A DNA stretch of 60,000 bases. Origin: Acanthaster planci (taxonomy: Eukaryota; Echinodermata; Asteroidea; Valvatida; Acanthasteridae). Below are positions 1 through 10,479 of this stretch, piece after piece (positions within the stretch are counted from its first letter, which is position 1; every line of letters starts with the position of its first letter). Location of the stretch: positions 369,777 through 429,776 of the forward strand of contig NW_019091570.1 in the NCBI RefSeq assembly GCF_001949145.1, given 5' to 3'. Below the pieces are notes generated by a model, which worked only from the letters and a program-made list of their open reading frames with translations, searched no databases and was not told where the DNA came from. The translations under genes and the position numbers were made by a program.

Positions 1-2472
1 TGAAACTCACCCACAGGTAACGATTCTGACATGGCCCAGCTGTACAAATTGTTAGCATCCAGGTACATAATGTGTGACTCTGGTTCATTTGGGTCGTAGT
101 CAGATAAACCCAGATTGTTCGCCTTGGCAAAACGCTTTGCACCCACACTCGAGATACCGTCGCGTTTGGCTGTCTCAAAGAACAGGTGCTGGTCTATGTC
201 TGTCAATAGTTCCAATTTGATGCCAGAGTGCTTTAACAGAGCGTCCCACGATAGGCCAGGTGATGTGTAATAGTTAGCCAGGTCAAGGCCGTAGTTATGT
301 TTACAGACTTTGCCGAAGTTTTCATATACACCCGCTAGTAGTAACACATCCGTTTCCACGTATAGGTTGTGATAGTCTTCAAGAATTTCGCAATCAAAAG
401 TGTGCCATACTGTAGGTGTGTTCTTTCTCGGTCACGGTGGACTGCTTCAGAGAACTATAAAAGACGTCTATGGATGGTAGGCTCGTCTCTTCATAGCGAT
501 CAAAAGAGTCAATGTATTCATAAGGATAAATTCCCTTTTCTAAAAGCGTGTCAGTGTTATTTGGGAATCTTTCTCGAAGTAAGTTGAAATCGTCGGTGAA
601 CAATTTTTTACCAATCAATCGAGCGAAGCCGCCATGAAATGAAAGGAGTCTAGGAACCTAAGTTGGCCAAATGAAAATGCGATGTAATTCTCGCTGTTTT
701 TAGAAATTAATTTAATATCCTTGCCGTTAAACTCGCAAACACCCTGCATAATTAAATACGCATCGTATTTTTCCAAATTGTGCAAAATCACTGGGACAGG
801 CGTTTGATTTGGGACGACTCTTAACTTGAGATTACTTTGCATGCACGGGGCCTCGATGTTTACCCATCATGTGACAATGATCTCTGATCTTGCGGACTTT
901 GTTGATTGGCTTTGTGCACATCATACAGAGCAGTTCCCTAAAACCAGATTTGCTTTGCAGAACTGTAAGCTGCTCGGTCACCTTTGGTCTTTGCTTCATT
1001 GGGGAGTGGGCATTGGCAATGCAATTCTTTTGTCTTCTTGGTGGAAGGTGCTCTGAAACTGACTCAAAATCTACTTATATCACAAAAGGAACATCTTGTT
1101 TGTTTTTATAATTTTCAAATCGTACAATGCTTTTACCTTTGGCGGGTAATTCGATTTTACAGGGTGCTGCGTCTAACCCTTGGCAATCTTTTTTGTGTCT
1201 GCTTAACTTTTCTTCTGTTTGGAAGTGCGACATGCAGTTAAAGCACCAGTATTTCTTACCATCATGTTTATTAACGTCACCCGTTAACTGAGAGAAATTT
1301 TTAATCCAACAGTAGTGACTCTTTTCATCTTAGGTAAAATAAAGTAAATTAATCGGATCACCTATACACTTAGTTTCATAAAGTATATAAACGCCGTCTT
1401 TTTTTTCGTAACCAAACTCGTTGATTGCCAATTTATTTTGTGACTCGATACATGGAATTTGCGAAATGGGTGTTGGAAAGCTTATGTTTGCAAAATTTAG
1501 GCCATCTGCTTCTGTAAAAGTCGAGGTGCGCTCATCATGTTTTCTAAATTTTGAATTGACTTTCATTTGGCTTGTGACATTATCTGAATATAACTTTAAA
1601 GCAGCTCTCAATGCCCATCGGATGCACTGCTGGTCGTTGTTTCAAACCTTAATGATTGCTTCCTTAAGTGCCAATTGCTTAGGTAGTGGAATATACGTGG
1701 CACCTACCAGGTTATGGATCACCACGTTAATGTAAAAAGCAACCACTTTATCCAAAACCCACCCTGATCCGTGTTGCATGTGGACCCCCACGTCCTCGAT
1801 TTGTTTTTGTCTCTGTTCCGCGAGTGCTCCCACTAGGTCCTTTTTAGTTACGACCACTGTATTTTGACTCGGGGAAGGTGAATGTACCAAGGTTGGTTGG
1901 GTTGGGTTTTTCCAATCTAAACTTCACTTTGAGGGCAGTTTGTAATTTATAAGAGCTGATGTCTCTCAATTTGGCTAATGCTTTCTTTTTTCGATCAAAG
2001 TTTTGTGAAAATCCAAAAAAGTATACAAGATCGTATTCAAAGAAGCTGGGTATTAGTTCCCAATTGGGGTAGTTACCCTGAAAGCGTCTCATGTTTCTAA
2101 TATCAACTTCTGCAATTTCTTCGGGTTGAGTGTAAGCTTTAATCGCTTTGATGAGATCTTGCTTTAGGACTCTGCTCGTGTGTGTAAATGGAATATTGTT
2201 TTCTTGGACCATTTTTAATAGCTGGCGATATGACTGACGTAGGAGGTACCTGAACTGCTTTTGGTTCGTTTGAATGGCTTTAACGAGTTCAGGCATAGAG
2301 TGAAATTTACGCTTGGGTGGTCGTCATACTGCTTCACAAAATCTGCTGAAAATGCCGTCTTAAATTGATTGAAGGTCGTTAATACCGGTCTTGATTTGGG
2401 GTTGTTCATGTCTCTATTTATATATAGGTTTGTAAAATTTTTCTCATTTTTTGTAGCAACTTGACTTGACAT
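1..2472 (-). pseudogene. Polinton/Maverick-type family-B DNA polymerase, decayed and cut by the window edge
   Basis: Read on the minus strand, a chain of homologous segments changes frame several times (about 2472-2215, 2296-1844, 1890-1642, 1611-1330, 1320-880, 842-615, 618-394, 365-1). The order matches the protein-primed polymerase of large self-synthesising Polinton elements in invertebrates: an N-terminal region, a block with IPLPKQLALKEAI, a segment with FNCM and C-x2-C/H-type zinc residues, a VDFES exonuclease motif preceded by a stop codon, an HCH-x-n-RGPVH-like block, a GIYPYEYIDSFD block, and near the left edge YLDANNLY, the expected catalytic motif A. The C-terminal polymerase motifs lie outside the window. 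Frameshifts and an in-frame stop show it is not functional. Family knowledge: such polymerases copy the element's DNA from a terminal protein. No integrase, ATPase or capsid gene of the element is visible here. Confidence 0.8.
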
Positions 2473-3374
2473 GTTTTTTGTTAATAGTCCATTTATTTAA
2501 GGCGGTTGTAAATATAGCGTATTTTACCTTAAATAGAAACGCGTTATAAATAGGCCGGGCAAGTCGAGGCTTGTAGCGGTTGGGAAAGCAAGGGGAATTC
2601 CCTTTTTTTTTGTTTGAGAGCTTTTTCTTCTTGGCCGGTGCTTGTTGATTAGCCACCCCTGACAGAAAACAAACCAGGCAACGGCATTGTCTAGTTGGCT
2701 TCGCCATGCAATACATGGCAGCCGTGGGAATTCTTGGTGAATTCTTAACAAAACCCCAATTATCTAAAAACCCTCCGCCTCCTAAGGATGACTCTGACAG
2801 AATGGCATAACTCCAATATGTTTTCCCTCCAAGGAGAAAGCGTTGATTACACGTAACAACTTTGATTGGCTCCTTTCTTTTTCACTAGCTCAATTTGCCT
2901 CTCATTGCGCACTCAGATATATCATAGCATGTATTCATTGGATCCTTGAATTCTTTTCTTTGCAGAATGAGCGCGCTCTTGTACCCATCCTGCGTGCGCA
3001 ACTACTTTGTGAGCAAACAGCTTGCTGTTGCAAGCTCAGGGTCAAAGGTTGCACTGTTTGTTTACCGGACGTACATGTACATGTAAAAGCCATTGCTAAC
3101 ACAATGCACGTGTAGTATAACTGCTAATAGTTTGCAGAGTATAATGCCTTTTATCTACAGTGTGATAAAAAGGTGTTATTCATGCACTTGTAAGGCAGCT
3201 TTCACGCATGTGTGCTGAGTAAGTTGTGGCCCATAAAACGACTCTATAACTCAAAGATTTAACGTAACGTAAGGGGAAAATGTGGTTTCATAACGGATTA
3301 AAATGGAATGCTACACTAGTTTTGAGTATAGTATGAAACTAGATGTGTGTTGAGAAAACTATAGACAAAGCCCA
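2473..3374. other. Intergenic, no confident gene
   Basis: A short lysine-rich minus-strand frame near 2716-2444 sits just upstream of the polymerase pseudogene. It could be a Polinton remnant but matches nothing I recognise. The rest is AT-rich, with one TACATGTACATGTA-type motif near 3072. Confidence 0.5.
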
Positions 3375-4250
3375 CTCGCCACCCGGTCAAGCCAAGGTCA
3401 AGCCTCGTCTGCAGTTTTGTGCCAAGCTTGTAACAAAATCCCCTGAGGACAATAACAGTAGCTGATTTGAGATCCTCAAAATCCTGGTACGACCTGCCAG
3501 GAAGCCCGAGTTTAGGCTGCTAATGAATTTGGGTTTTCTGGTGAATGAGATTTCACGGCATGCTATTCCAGAAGTCAGTTGGCTACCTTGGACACATCAT
3601 GTCCGCAAAAGGGGTGGCCACAGACCCAGGAAAAGAGAGGGCAGTGGCAGAGTGACCAGTGCCAAAGGGTGTAAGGAATGTAAGAAGCTTCCTGGGCCTT
3701 GTATCCTATTACCGAAAGTACATCAGGGAGCTTTGGAGAGATAGCTAGTCCTCTGCATGCCTTGACAGAATTTGAAGAGCATTTGAAGAGCTTAAGATTA
3801 AGCTCCAGGCCGCTCCAGCCATGGCGTACCTTATCCCTGAGGGGGACTTCATCCTTGACACTGATGCTTGTGGACAAAGCATCGATGCTGTGTTGTCCCA
3901 GCTTCAGGATGAGGAAGTGAAAGTTCTGGCTTATGCCAGCAGAAAACTCAGTAGACCTGAAAGAAACTACTGCATACTTGAAAGAGATCAAAAAGTACGT
4001 CTACGGGAGGAAGGTGACAGTCAGAACCGACCATGCTGCTCTTCGGTGGCTTCTAAATTTCAAGAACCATGAGGGACAGCTGGCGAGGTGGTTGGAAGTC
4101 ATATCAGAATATGACATCCAGCAATGCCCCGGCAAGAAACATGCCAATGCAGATGGACGTTCAAGGAGACAGTGCAAACAATGTGGTCGAGAGGAGACCA
4201 TGTGGTCAACAGGAGATCATGGAGACCAGGACAGTTGATGGCAGGAAGCC
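3375..4250 (+). pseudogene. Ty3/gypsy-type pol fragment: end of reverse transcriptase and RNase H
   Basis: The plus strand encodes a degenerate pol segment across frames. Around 3821-3960 there is a gypsy RNase H start (LDTDACGQSIDAVLSQ, VLAYASRKLSRPERNYC). Around 3975-4150 its continuation follows in another frame (VRTDHAALRWLLNFK, QLARWLEVISEYDIQ, PGKKHANADGRSR). The N-terminal part near 3400-3740 is poorly preserved. In these elements the pol polyprotein supplies reverse transcriptase, RNase H and integrase for cytoplasmic cDNA synthesis and integration. Frameshifts between adjacent conserved blocks and the missing upstream catalytic RT motifs show it is dead. The pol sequence continues at 4885 after an inserted miniature element. 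Confidence 0.8.
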
Positions 4251-4308
4251 CCATGAGCACCAACAGACGAAATGTTGGCCAGGGGCATAGTAGCCCAGCC
4301 AATGATTT

Positions 4309-4334
4309 CAAAGGATGAATTCAAAGGATGAATT
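4309..4334. repeat. 13-bp tandem duplication
   Basis: TCAAAGGATGAAT is present twice back to back inside the gypsy fragment. It is probably a small slippage or repair duplication. Confidence 0.7.
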
Positions 4335-4480
4335 GAGAAAGACTCAACTCGAGGACACGACCATGAGTTGGGTTGTGTGAGAGAAGGTGAGGGGTAAGGG
4401 TTGCCGTGCTTGGAAAGATGTATCTCCCGACTCTCCTGAGTTTAAGACTTACCGGTAGAGTTGGGACCAGTTATGGCCGG

Positions 4481-4884
4481 CGACCATTTAGACCCGGTTT
4501 GAAAAGGGCCCCCCGGTAAGCTCGCTTGGTTGCAAAAACCCCTTTCATACCGGCCTGGCTACTGGCCTGGGATGCTGGACTGGTTGTTGATCTCGAACTT
4601 CTTCATCCTGGGGTTTATTGTTTGCAAGTACTGGTACATGTAATCTATGCCAGAAGGAACCTGCTTGTGGTTTTTAATCCTTCAGCTCTATACAATGTTT
4701 ACACTAATCCGCTTAGACCCCTATTCATCTGTGCAAGCATGGTGGGGGAAGCCTTTCATCAGGGACTTTGAAATGCCAATGTGCAGACAGGCCTTATACC
4801 GGCCTGGAGTAGGCTGAATACCGGGCAGGCATTATCCCGGATGGGCTACCGGGGGGCCCTTTTCAAACCGGGTCTAAATGGTCG
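4481..4884. mobile_element. Miniature inverted-repeat element nested in gypsy pol
   Basis: Positions 4481-4518 and 4847-4884 are perfect reverse complements over 38 bp (outer end CGACCATTTAGACCCGGTTT). The 328-bp interior contains further copies of ACCGGCCTGG-like and CTGGCCTGG-like words but no recognisable coding sequence. Gypsy pol homology stops just before the left arm and resumes just after the right arm, so this is an insertion into the retrotransposon. The perfect arms suggest it is younger than its heavily mutated host. No clear target-site duplication was found, so I do not assign a superfamily. Confidence 0.85.
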
Positions 4885-5127
4885 CTGTCCCTTAGAAGTC
4901 AGAGAAGGGGTGCTGTACAAGAAGTGGGAGTCAAATGACAGCAAATCAATCAACTGGTTACTGGTTTGCTGCAGAAGCTTAGGAAAGAAATCCTATCAGA
5001 GGTACATGGTGGACAAGTGAGTGGCCACCTGGAAATGAGTAAGACCCTGCCCAAGATGAAGTACAGACATTTCTGGGCCACTGCCGAAGACGGACAGTGG
5101 CCCAAACTCAAGGGCCAAGGCAGATAG
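4885..5127 (+). pseudogene. Ty3/gypsy pol fragment, N-terminal integrase region
   Basis: Continuation of the element at 3375-4250. The frame beginning PLEVREGVLYKKWES is the usual segment just before the gypsy integrase zinc-binding (HHCC) region. In another frame GGQVSGHLEMSKTL and KMKYRHFWATAEDG follow, which is the H-x-G-H-x-G-x-x-KT-type start of that domain. The catalytic DDE core is absent: homology stops near 5127. Confidence 0.75.
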
Positions 5128-7389
5128 TTTAGGTTTAGGTCACGTGACTTTCCCCACAGTTGGAAACAATTCGCCCAGACTGGTAGGACCTAGGCTGGCT
5201 TGTGGGAATAAAATGCCACAATACCATAAAACTTGTTTCATTTGTGTGTCATATACAATAGCACAACTTTACTGATTCTGCTAATGTTCTGCTCCTGGTG
5301 GCCTTCAATTGAAGCTTCTGCAAAATAAATTAATATGACGTATCGGGATAAATCCACCTTAAGTAAATTTATGATGAAAATTGTATGGTGCTTATTTATT
5401 AAATATGGCGACGGACATTGTCGGCATACAGACTGGGTTCAAAAGATGCCTTCTTTTGTAAAAAAGGACGAATGCAGTAATTTTTGTCATGGGAATTTTA
5501 TTGGGACAGTCAGATAGTAAACTCTTGAGTAGTCAACTGTTGTAAGTGAAATTGTCTGGCTGTTTTTATTTCGGAAGTTCAAAGTTCCCGACAATCTGCG
5601 CTAAGATTCCATACAAGTAGGGCTGTAGTGGCGAAAGTTAAAAGATGGATTTCAAAAGAGAGCCATGATGTACGGCCCTACATGTGTGGGGTTAGGTCGT
5701 GCCCGCTGCCCATGTCAGGTGCATGTCGAATTATTATTGGAAGGATTCTTCAACTTATTACAAGCTGGAATAAATATTTATTGAATGTAAGAATTTCTAC
5801 AGCCATACCGTTAGAATTGTTTGTAACCAGATTGAGGACTCGGAGGGGAGAGAATTTATGATAACCGCAACTAAAATCCCTTTCAATATTGTCCACCATC
5901 TTGTTTTGCACCATGCGTCCTAATCATGCATGCCTTCAATGTGGTCCAACAAGCATCACTAGCACTTACATGGACCAACGTGCCATGGGCACGGTGAAAT
6001 TTGCTCCTTCGTAGCATGTGCTGTGGCGCAACCACCTCCCAGGCTACCAGTCAGAGGTTGCACATTCGAGTCAGCTACTAGAGTTATCCCAAGGGGCGTG
6101 TGGGGAGTATGTATATACTGGCTCCAGATAATGTGCACGCATCCTATCAATTAAGCCACCAGGAGTAGCTGCTCAAGCACATGGGTTTACAACATTTACG
6201 AGAACATAATGTAATTTGACGCAACATCCAAGATGAGAAAAGATGGTGGATGATCAAAAGAAAACAGGCTAAATCGGTATAAAGTGTGCCTTTCCAAACA
6301 TTTGAAAGCTAGCCTTTTCTGAACAAACTTAGAAAAAATGCAGTGTAAATATCCTGCTTTTATTTTTTTGCGCCTCAAAAAAGTGGGGAGCCATGCCCCT
6401 CCCGGGTCTGACGGCCATGCTTCAAAAGTTGATCTATAGCAGGGCGTCCACTCCAATTACTGGCCTTTTGGGTGTTTACTGGACATTTTACCAGAAGAAA
6501 CTTTTACAAAGCTCAGTATGTGTGAATTACGACAAGATCTACAGGGCAAAGTTGACTAAATATGTGTAAAAGTTTTGGGGGGCATTGGCCAGTGGTGTTC
6601 ATTTTAGAGGGGTAGGGGATAAGACATGAAAAAGAGCACTTGGAATGGGGGGATTGACAACACCTTTTTATGATGCCACATTCAAAGTGGGCTGTATTGG
6701 AAAATACAGTGGTCTTAATGGTGGTACAGTTTTGAATATCAATGCGACATTAAAAGGGCATGTGTAAAAGAGAGGCGTGCTGTAATTACAAAATAACATT
6801 GAAATTTACCATTAGAATATTTCGCCTAAAAACACTGTAGTATCTGACATAACAGGCATTGCTAGAAAAGGGGTGAAGCTCTTTCCAAGGGGGGACAAGT
6901 ACTCAGTAGAAGCAAATTTACAAACCATCAATTTTGAGGTATTTTTATGCAAACAGATAATTTTCATACCCTTTCCTGTGTGTTTGTTTAATCCCCCTTT
7001 CTAGTTTTTCCATTTTTGGCTTTTCCACATTCTGAAAAGTAGTATTTTGGTCAAGATTTTTTTGCTATTTCTGGCATCAGCTGAAATGGCTTTTGTTTCT
7101 GTTAAAATTTGGGGGGCTTTTTCTCAACTTGCAAAAAAAGGCATTCTCCTCCCCTCCCCCCCAAAATAAACTGTTCACTTTCTACACATTTTTTGTAGAT
7201 CACTTTAGGCTATTTGCAAGTCAGTGTTTTTGTCACAGTTTCATCAAGGAAAACCTTAAGCATAAATGTTTCTCAAGACATGACGTCTTTATGACATCAT
7301 TAGAGGTCACATGACGTGCCCTCAAAGTTAAATTCTTTGCAATCCTGTGTTTTCAGTTCCAATGCGTTCAACCTACCCAAACAGTCCTA
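5128..7389. other. Intergenic, AT-rich, no confident gene
   Basis: No gene is recognised. A 77-codon plus frame at 5628-5861 is open but matches no family I know. A possible tRNA-derived SINE head lies at 6011-6077 and is listed separately. Confidence 0.5.
6011..6077 (+). repeat. Possible tRNA-derived SINE head
   Basis: TGGCGCAACC resembles a tRNA A box. About 25 nt later GGTTGCACATTCGAGTC resembles a B box with a small insertion. Both are in the order expected of a SINE head. The rest of the tRNA fold is not maintained, so it is not a functional tRNA. Confidence 0.4.
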
Positions 7390-7712
7390 CATATGAGAAT
7401 TTCCCTCAGTGCCTTTTGCTTAAAACTTGATCAACTGCATTGCACCCTCTTGTACCACAATGCATTGCAGCACCACTTCCATATTCGTTCTTTTTTTAAG
7501 CACCTTACTTTAATGAACATGTCAGTTTGGCATCTTCCAGTTTTTCAAATTTTCCGTATTCGCTACACGTTTCTGTATTGATTTGATAAACTGTAATTAT
7601 CTACAAATGAAGCTCTTTCGTCATGTTTATAATTCTTTGTTTGTGGTAGGAGTGTTAGCTTCTATGTTCTTTTTGGTTGTTTCTGTTCTCTCTCATTTGT
7701 GCATGTCTGTAG
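7376..7712 (+). other. Possible promoter and signal-anchor first exon; homologous to 14723-15065
   Basis: This block is collinear with 14723-15065, sharing spaced words such as CATATG-n-AATTTCCC, GCATTGCA/GCACTGCA, CACTACA/GCTACA and a T-rich 3' part. An ATG at 7607 opens a 36-codon frame beginning MKLFRHVYNSLFVVGVL, hydrophobic enough for a signal anchor. It ends at the TTAA where a miniature element starts, and GT dinucleotides suitable as splice donors occur just before that (CTGTAGGT). The terminal paraoxonase-like exon 1.6 kb downstream is on the same strand, and paraoxonases keep an uncleaved N-terminal hydrophobic segment. A first exon of that gene is therefore possible but unproven, since no internal exons were found. 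Confidence 0.3.
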
Positions 7713-7713
7713 G

Positions 7714-8263
7714 TTAACCACTTGCTGCCAGGTGTAATTTGAAGTTGCATGATGTAAACCCATGGATTTTCAAAATTTTCCATTTTCAAAATTTTACAAA
7801 AAATCATAACTTCATTTTAGTACTGGACGTTTACAACCACACGAATAACTGTCAGGTGGCTACTCTAATCTGACAGACAACATCTATTGATGCCCGAGTA
7901 TTTCAGCCAGGCCTGCTGCCTTGTAAAAAGAGCCCAGATTGTGCTGGCATCTTTCAATAGGGGCCAGATTAGCTTGCAGCGATACTGTATCGCTCTTCAC
8001 TGAATTGCTGGAGTGCTTTTGTTCCGGGTGGTAATCTACTCGCGCTGAATGCCACAAACAGTTGTATAATATTTCAAAACAATAATGCATTTCCTCCACT
8101 ATTGACAACTGAAAAAATGTTTGGCAATTTTAGCAGCTCAGTCTTTTATTCCGAGTATGGTCTTTTGTTACAAGGCCCAGCTCTTTTGTCTGATTTTGGG
8201 CTCTCCAGTTTTGTGTGTAAAGCCTGCATGCTCGAAACCATGTCCTCGGCAGCAAGTGGTTAA
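7714..8263. mobile_element. piggyBac-like miniature element, copy 1
   Basis: Flanked on both sides by TTAA (7714-7717 and 8260-8263). Terminal inverted repeats begin CCACTTGCTGCC on the left and end GGCAGCAAGTGG on the right. TTAA target duplication is the hallmark of piggyBac-superfamily insertion. The 550-bp unit encodes no transposase. Homologous copies lie at 42973-43567 (full length) and 32522-about 32770 (left part), with an inverted right-end fragment at 24785-24835. A minus-strand frame at 8108-7884 is also open in the copy at 43 kb. Confidence 0.85.
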
Positions 8264-9298
8264 TCCACTGTCGGTACTATGAGGCATTCTCTATCCAAGT
8301 GTGACACAAGAAAATGCACGACAAGGATGGTGTACATTTACTGGTCTGGTTCTTTTAATGGCGTTGCTGCATTGCAGGAAAAGAAGACCCCCAGCCTTGG
8401 CTATCTCAAACTTCTGAAGAACTTGATGCTAGATGTAGTTATTTAGCAGGGTGAACTCTTAGTGTTTACTGGCTGAAGACTCAGAGTGCAATGAAACAAA
8501 GGACAATGTGCTACATAGGTGCCTAGAGGGGGTCACTAAATGAATTCACAAGGTCCTAGAGGGGGTCTCAGAATGAACTTGCACAAAACAGCTGACTTGG
8601 CACAGCCAACTGAGGGCGCTAGGCAAAGAATATAAAAAATGACCTGTCACACAAGCACTACATGTTAACCAACAGAAAGTCTGATCATCAATTTTATGTT
8701 TCAGAAAAGGGGCTAGTAGTACGTGAGATTCCAAAAATACCTGTACAGGATTTTTCATTAATTGTTCAAGATTTGTTGATATCCCAATGACTTTGTATTT
8801 GTGTTTCTGAAGTGTGACGCACCTGTGGATCAGGCCTACGTTACAATTGCGCTGTGTATTCTATGTGAGGAAACACAAATGTACAATCATTGTTATGATC
8901 ACAGATTTTGCAAGGAAGTGAATCCATCTGAATGAGCAACAGTTATCATACTGCCCTCTCTTCATTGGCCTTTGTGCATGTCACAAACTTTACACGTCTA
9001 CTGAATCAAAGGCCTTCATTGGATTTACGCTTGGCACTGTGTTTTCTATGTGAAGAAACACAAGTTTACTGTTACTGTGAAGAGGAATGATTTTTGGCTA
9101 GAATTAAATCCCCCTTGACAAGCAATTGCCTTGACATAACTGTCTTGTACTTCTGAATTGCAAGGACAATATTGTTCCAAAGAAGGTCCCTGTGCTATGA
9201 TGCCTTATTTTAACAAACATGGGTGCAGATAATACTTACCATGACAGGTTTAGGCATCAAAGTAAAAAGTAACTTTTTTCTGTTTGCCCCTGCTGTAG
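8264..9298. other. Noncoding stretch upstream of the paraoxonase-like exon, with small duplications
   Basis: Contains an imperfect direct repeat of CCTAGAGGGGGTC (about 8523 and 8555). A segment at 8300-8375 resembles 13020-13085 (CACGACAAGGAYGGTGTACATT, then TGGTTCTTT). Two copies of a GTGTWTTCTATGTGARGAAACACAA word lie near 8850 and 9040. No internal exon of the paraoxonase-like gene was recognised. Confidence 0.5.
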
Positions 9299-9475
9299 GT
9301 ATTGCATATCCAGCTGAAGTCAAAGACTGCACCATACTCTTATGATATCAGGGAGGCATATGTAGATGATGGGAAGCAAATCTCTGGCTCTTCAGTGGCT
9401 GCCTACTATAATAATCAGTTACTCATTGGCTCTGTCACTCACAAATTGGTACATTGTCAAGTACTGGCTTTCTAA
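9299..9475 (+). CDS. Paraoxonase/arylesterase-like gene, terminal exon
   Basis: A CAG/TAG-type acceptor (TGCTGTAG, ending 9298) is followed by 58 codons and a TAA stop. The frame starts VLHIQLKSK and ends in GSSVAAYYNNQLLIG and SVTHKLVHCQVL. This is the C-terminal end of the paraoxonase family, where the last blade of the calcium-dependent six-bladed beta-propeller carries G-S/T-V-A-x-x-Y-x-x-x-L-L-I-G-x-V-x-H-K and ends with a cysteine near the C-terminus. That cysteine forms a disulphide in vertebrate PON1. A polyadenylation signal AATAAA lies at 9627-9632, 152 bases after the stop. Family knowledge: the enzymes hydrolyse lactones and aryl esters and are secreted or membrane-anchored. Upstream exons were not identified in 5-9.3 kb, so it is either a gene with exons I could not detect or an isolated duplicated exon. 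Confidence 0.75.
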   Translation, partial: VLHIQLKSKTAPYSYDIREAYVDDGKQISGSSVAAYYNNQLLIGSVTHKLVHCQVLAF

Positions 9476-9626
9476 AGTTTTATTAGTTTATCATTCCTGC
9501 CCCTAAGCAGTTACAGTCCATGTGATTTTTTTTAATTGTCCCACACGCCATTTGAATCTCCTATTGGGAAAGCAACTTAAGCTAGCAAAAAAGAACCATT
9601 TTTGAGACAGTGATGATAAGTGATTT

Positions 9627-9632
9627 AATAAA
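9627..9632 (+). promoter_or_regulatory. Candidate polyadenylation signal
   Basis: AATAAA 152 bases downstream of the paraoxonase-like stop codon, same strand. Confidence 0.5.
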
Positions 9633-10416
9633 AACGTTCAACACAAAAGTGGAAGGTGGTTTAAAGCATGTACAGGCACCAAATTAATTCCAAGTATTTG
9701 TAAGTTGAGTACATGTGCTAAAACAAGGAAGCTGTCCGATGTATGTGTCTGTATAAAAGAGCCATACTCACATGCCTTCAACATTGAATGCTTTGGTTGG
9801 GTGGTACAGATGTTGCACCAGGAGCTCCTACCGTGCTGGTGTGCATAGTATTGATACCAAGATGGCTAAAGGTGGATGTCAGAAAGCATTAATAATTTGC
9901 CTTATAGATAAGAGCCCATTTGTGTTTTACCTACATTTAGTTCCTTTCAGTGAATCAACTTTTAGGGCACCCTCAATCATACCTCGCTTTTTCCAATCAA
10001 GTTTTATCGTCGACTCACTTTCTATTATTCTTCCATCCAACATTAAGTCATAATTCAACATAGATAAATCCAGGTTGATCCAATCTAATCCCAGGTTACC
10101 CTTCAATCATCCAAGATAAGTCATGAGTGTGATTTGGAAGAGTGAGTACATTTATCATCATCTTACAAGGATTTTTCCTAAGTGCTTTGTCTCATTTTGG
10201 CACGTTATAGCATGTGAATTATTGTACTTGACATTCACGTAGGTAGTTATAAGTTTATACATGCGCACGTACACTGTTAAAGTTTTATTTCCCATCATAA
10301 ATTGAATATAAAGGCCTAAATTTTGCTCTTTGGTAATCAGTCATCAAAGTCAGATGCTGGCTATTGGAGTTTAATTTAAATAATTATTGATTATAGAGAT
10401 GAACAAAGAAATTGAC
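9633..10416. other. Intergenic, nothing recognised
   Basis: AT-rich sequence. A 93-codon open frame at 9772-10053 has no family signature. Confidence 0.5.
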
Positions 10417-10479
10417 TGGAGCAGGATTTGAACCCGCAGCCTCCGGAATACTGTGCTCTACCAACTGAGTTATATAGCC
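10417..10479 (-). repeat. tRNA-derived SINE head or tRNA pseudogene
   Basis: On the minus strand the segment begins GGCTATATAACTCAGTTGG, with an A-box-like TAACTCAGTTGG and D-arm. An anticodon arm with loop TTCCGGA (anticodon CCG) and a B box GGTTCAAATCC follow. The variable loop is missing and the acceptor ends do not pair, so at 63 nt it is too short to be a working tRNA. AT-rich sequence follows the head on the minus strand, as in a SINE body. Confidence 0.7.

Noticed and set aside
10417-10479. Functional tRNA-Arg (CCG) gene
   Set aside because: The variable loop is missing and the acceptor stem does not pair; treated as a SINE head or pseudogene.
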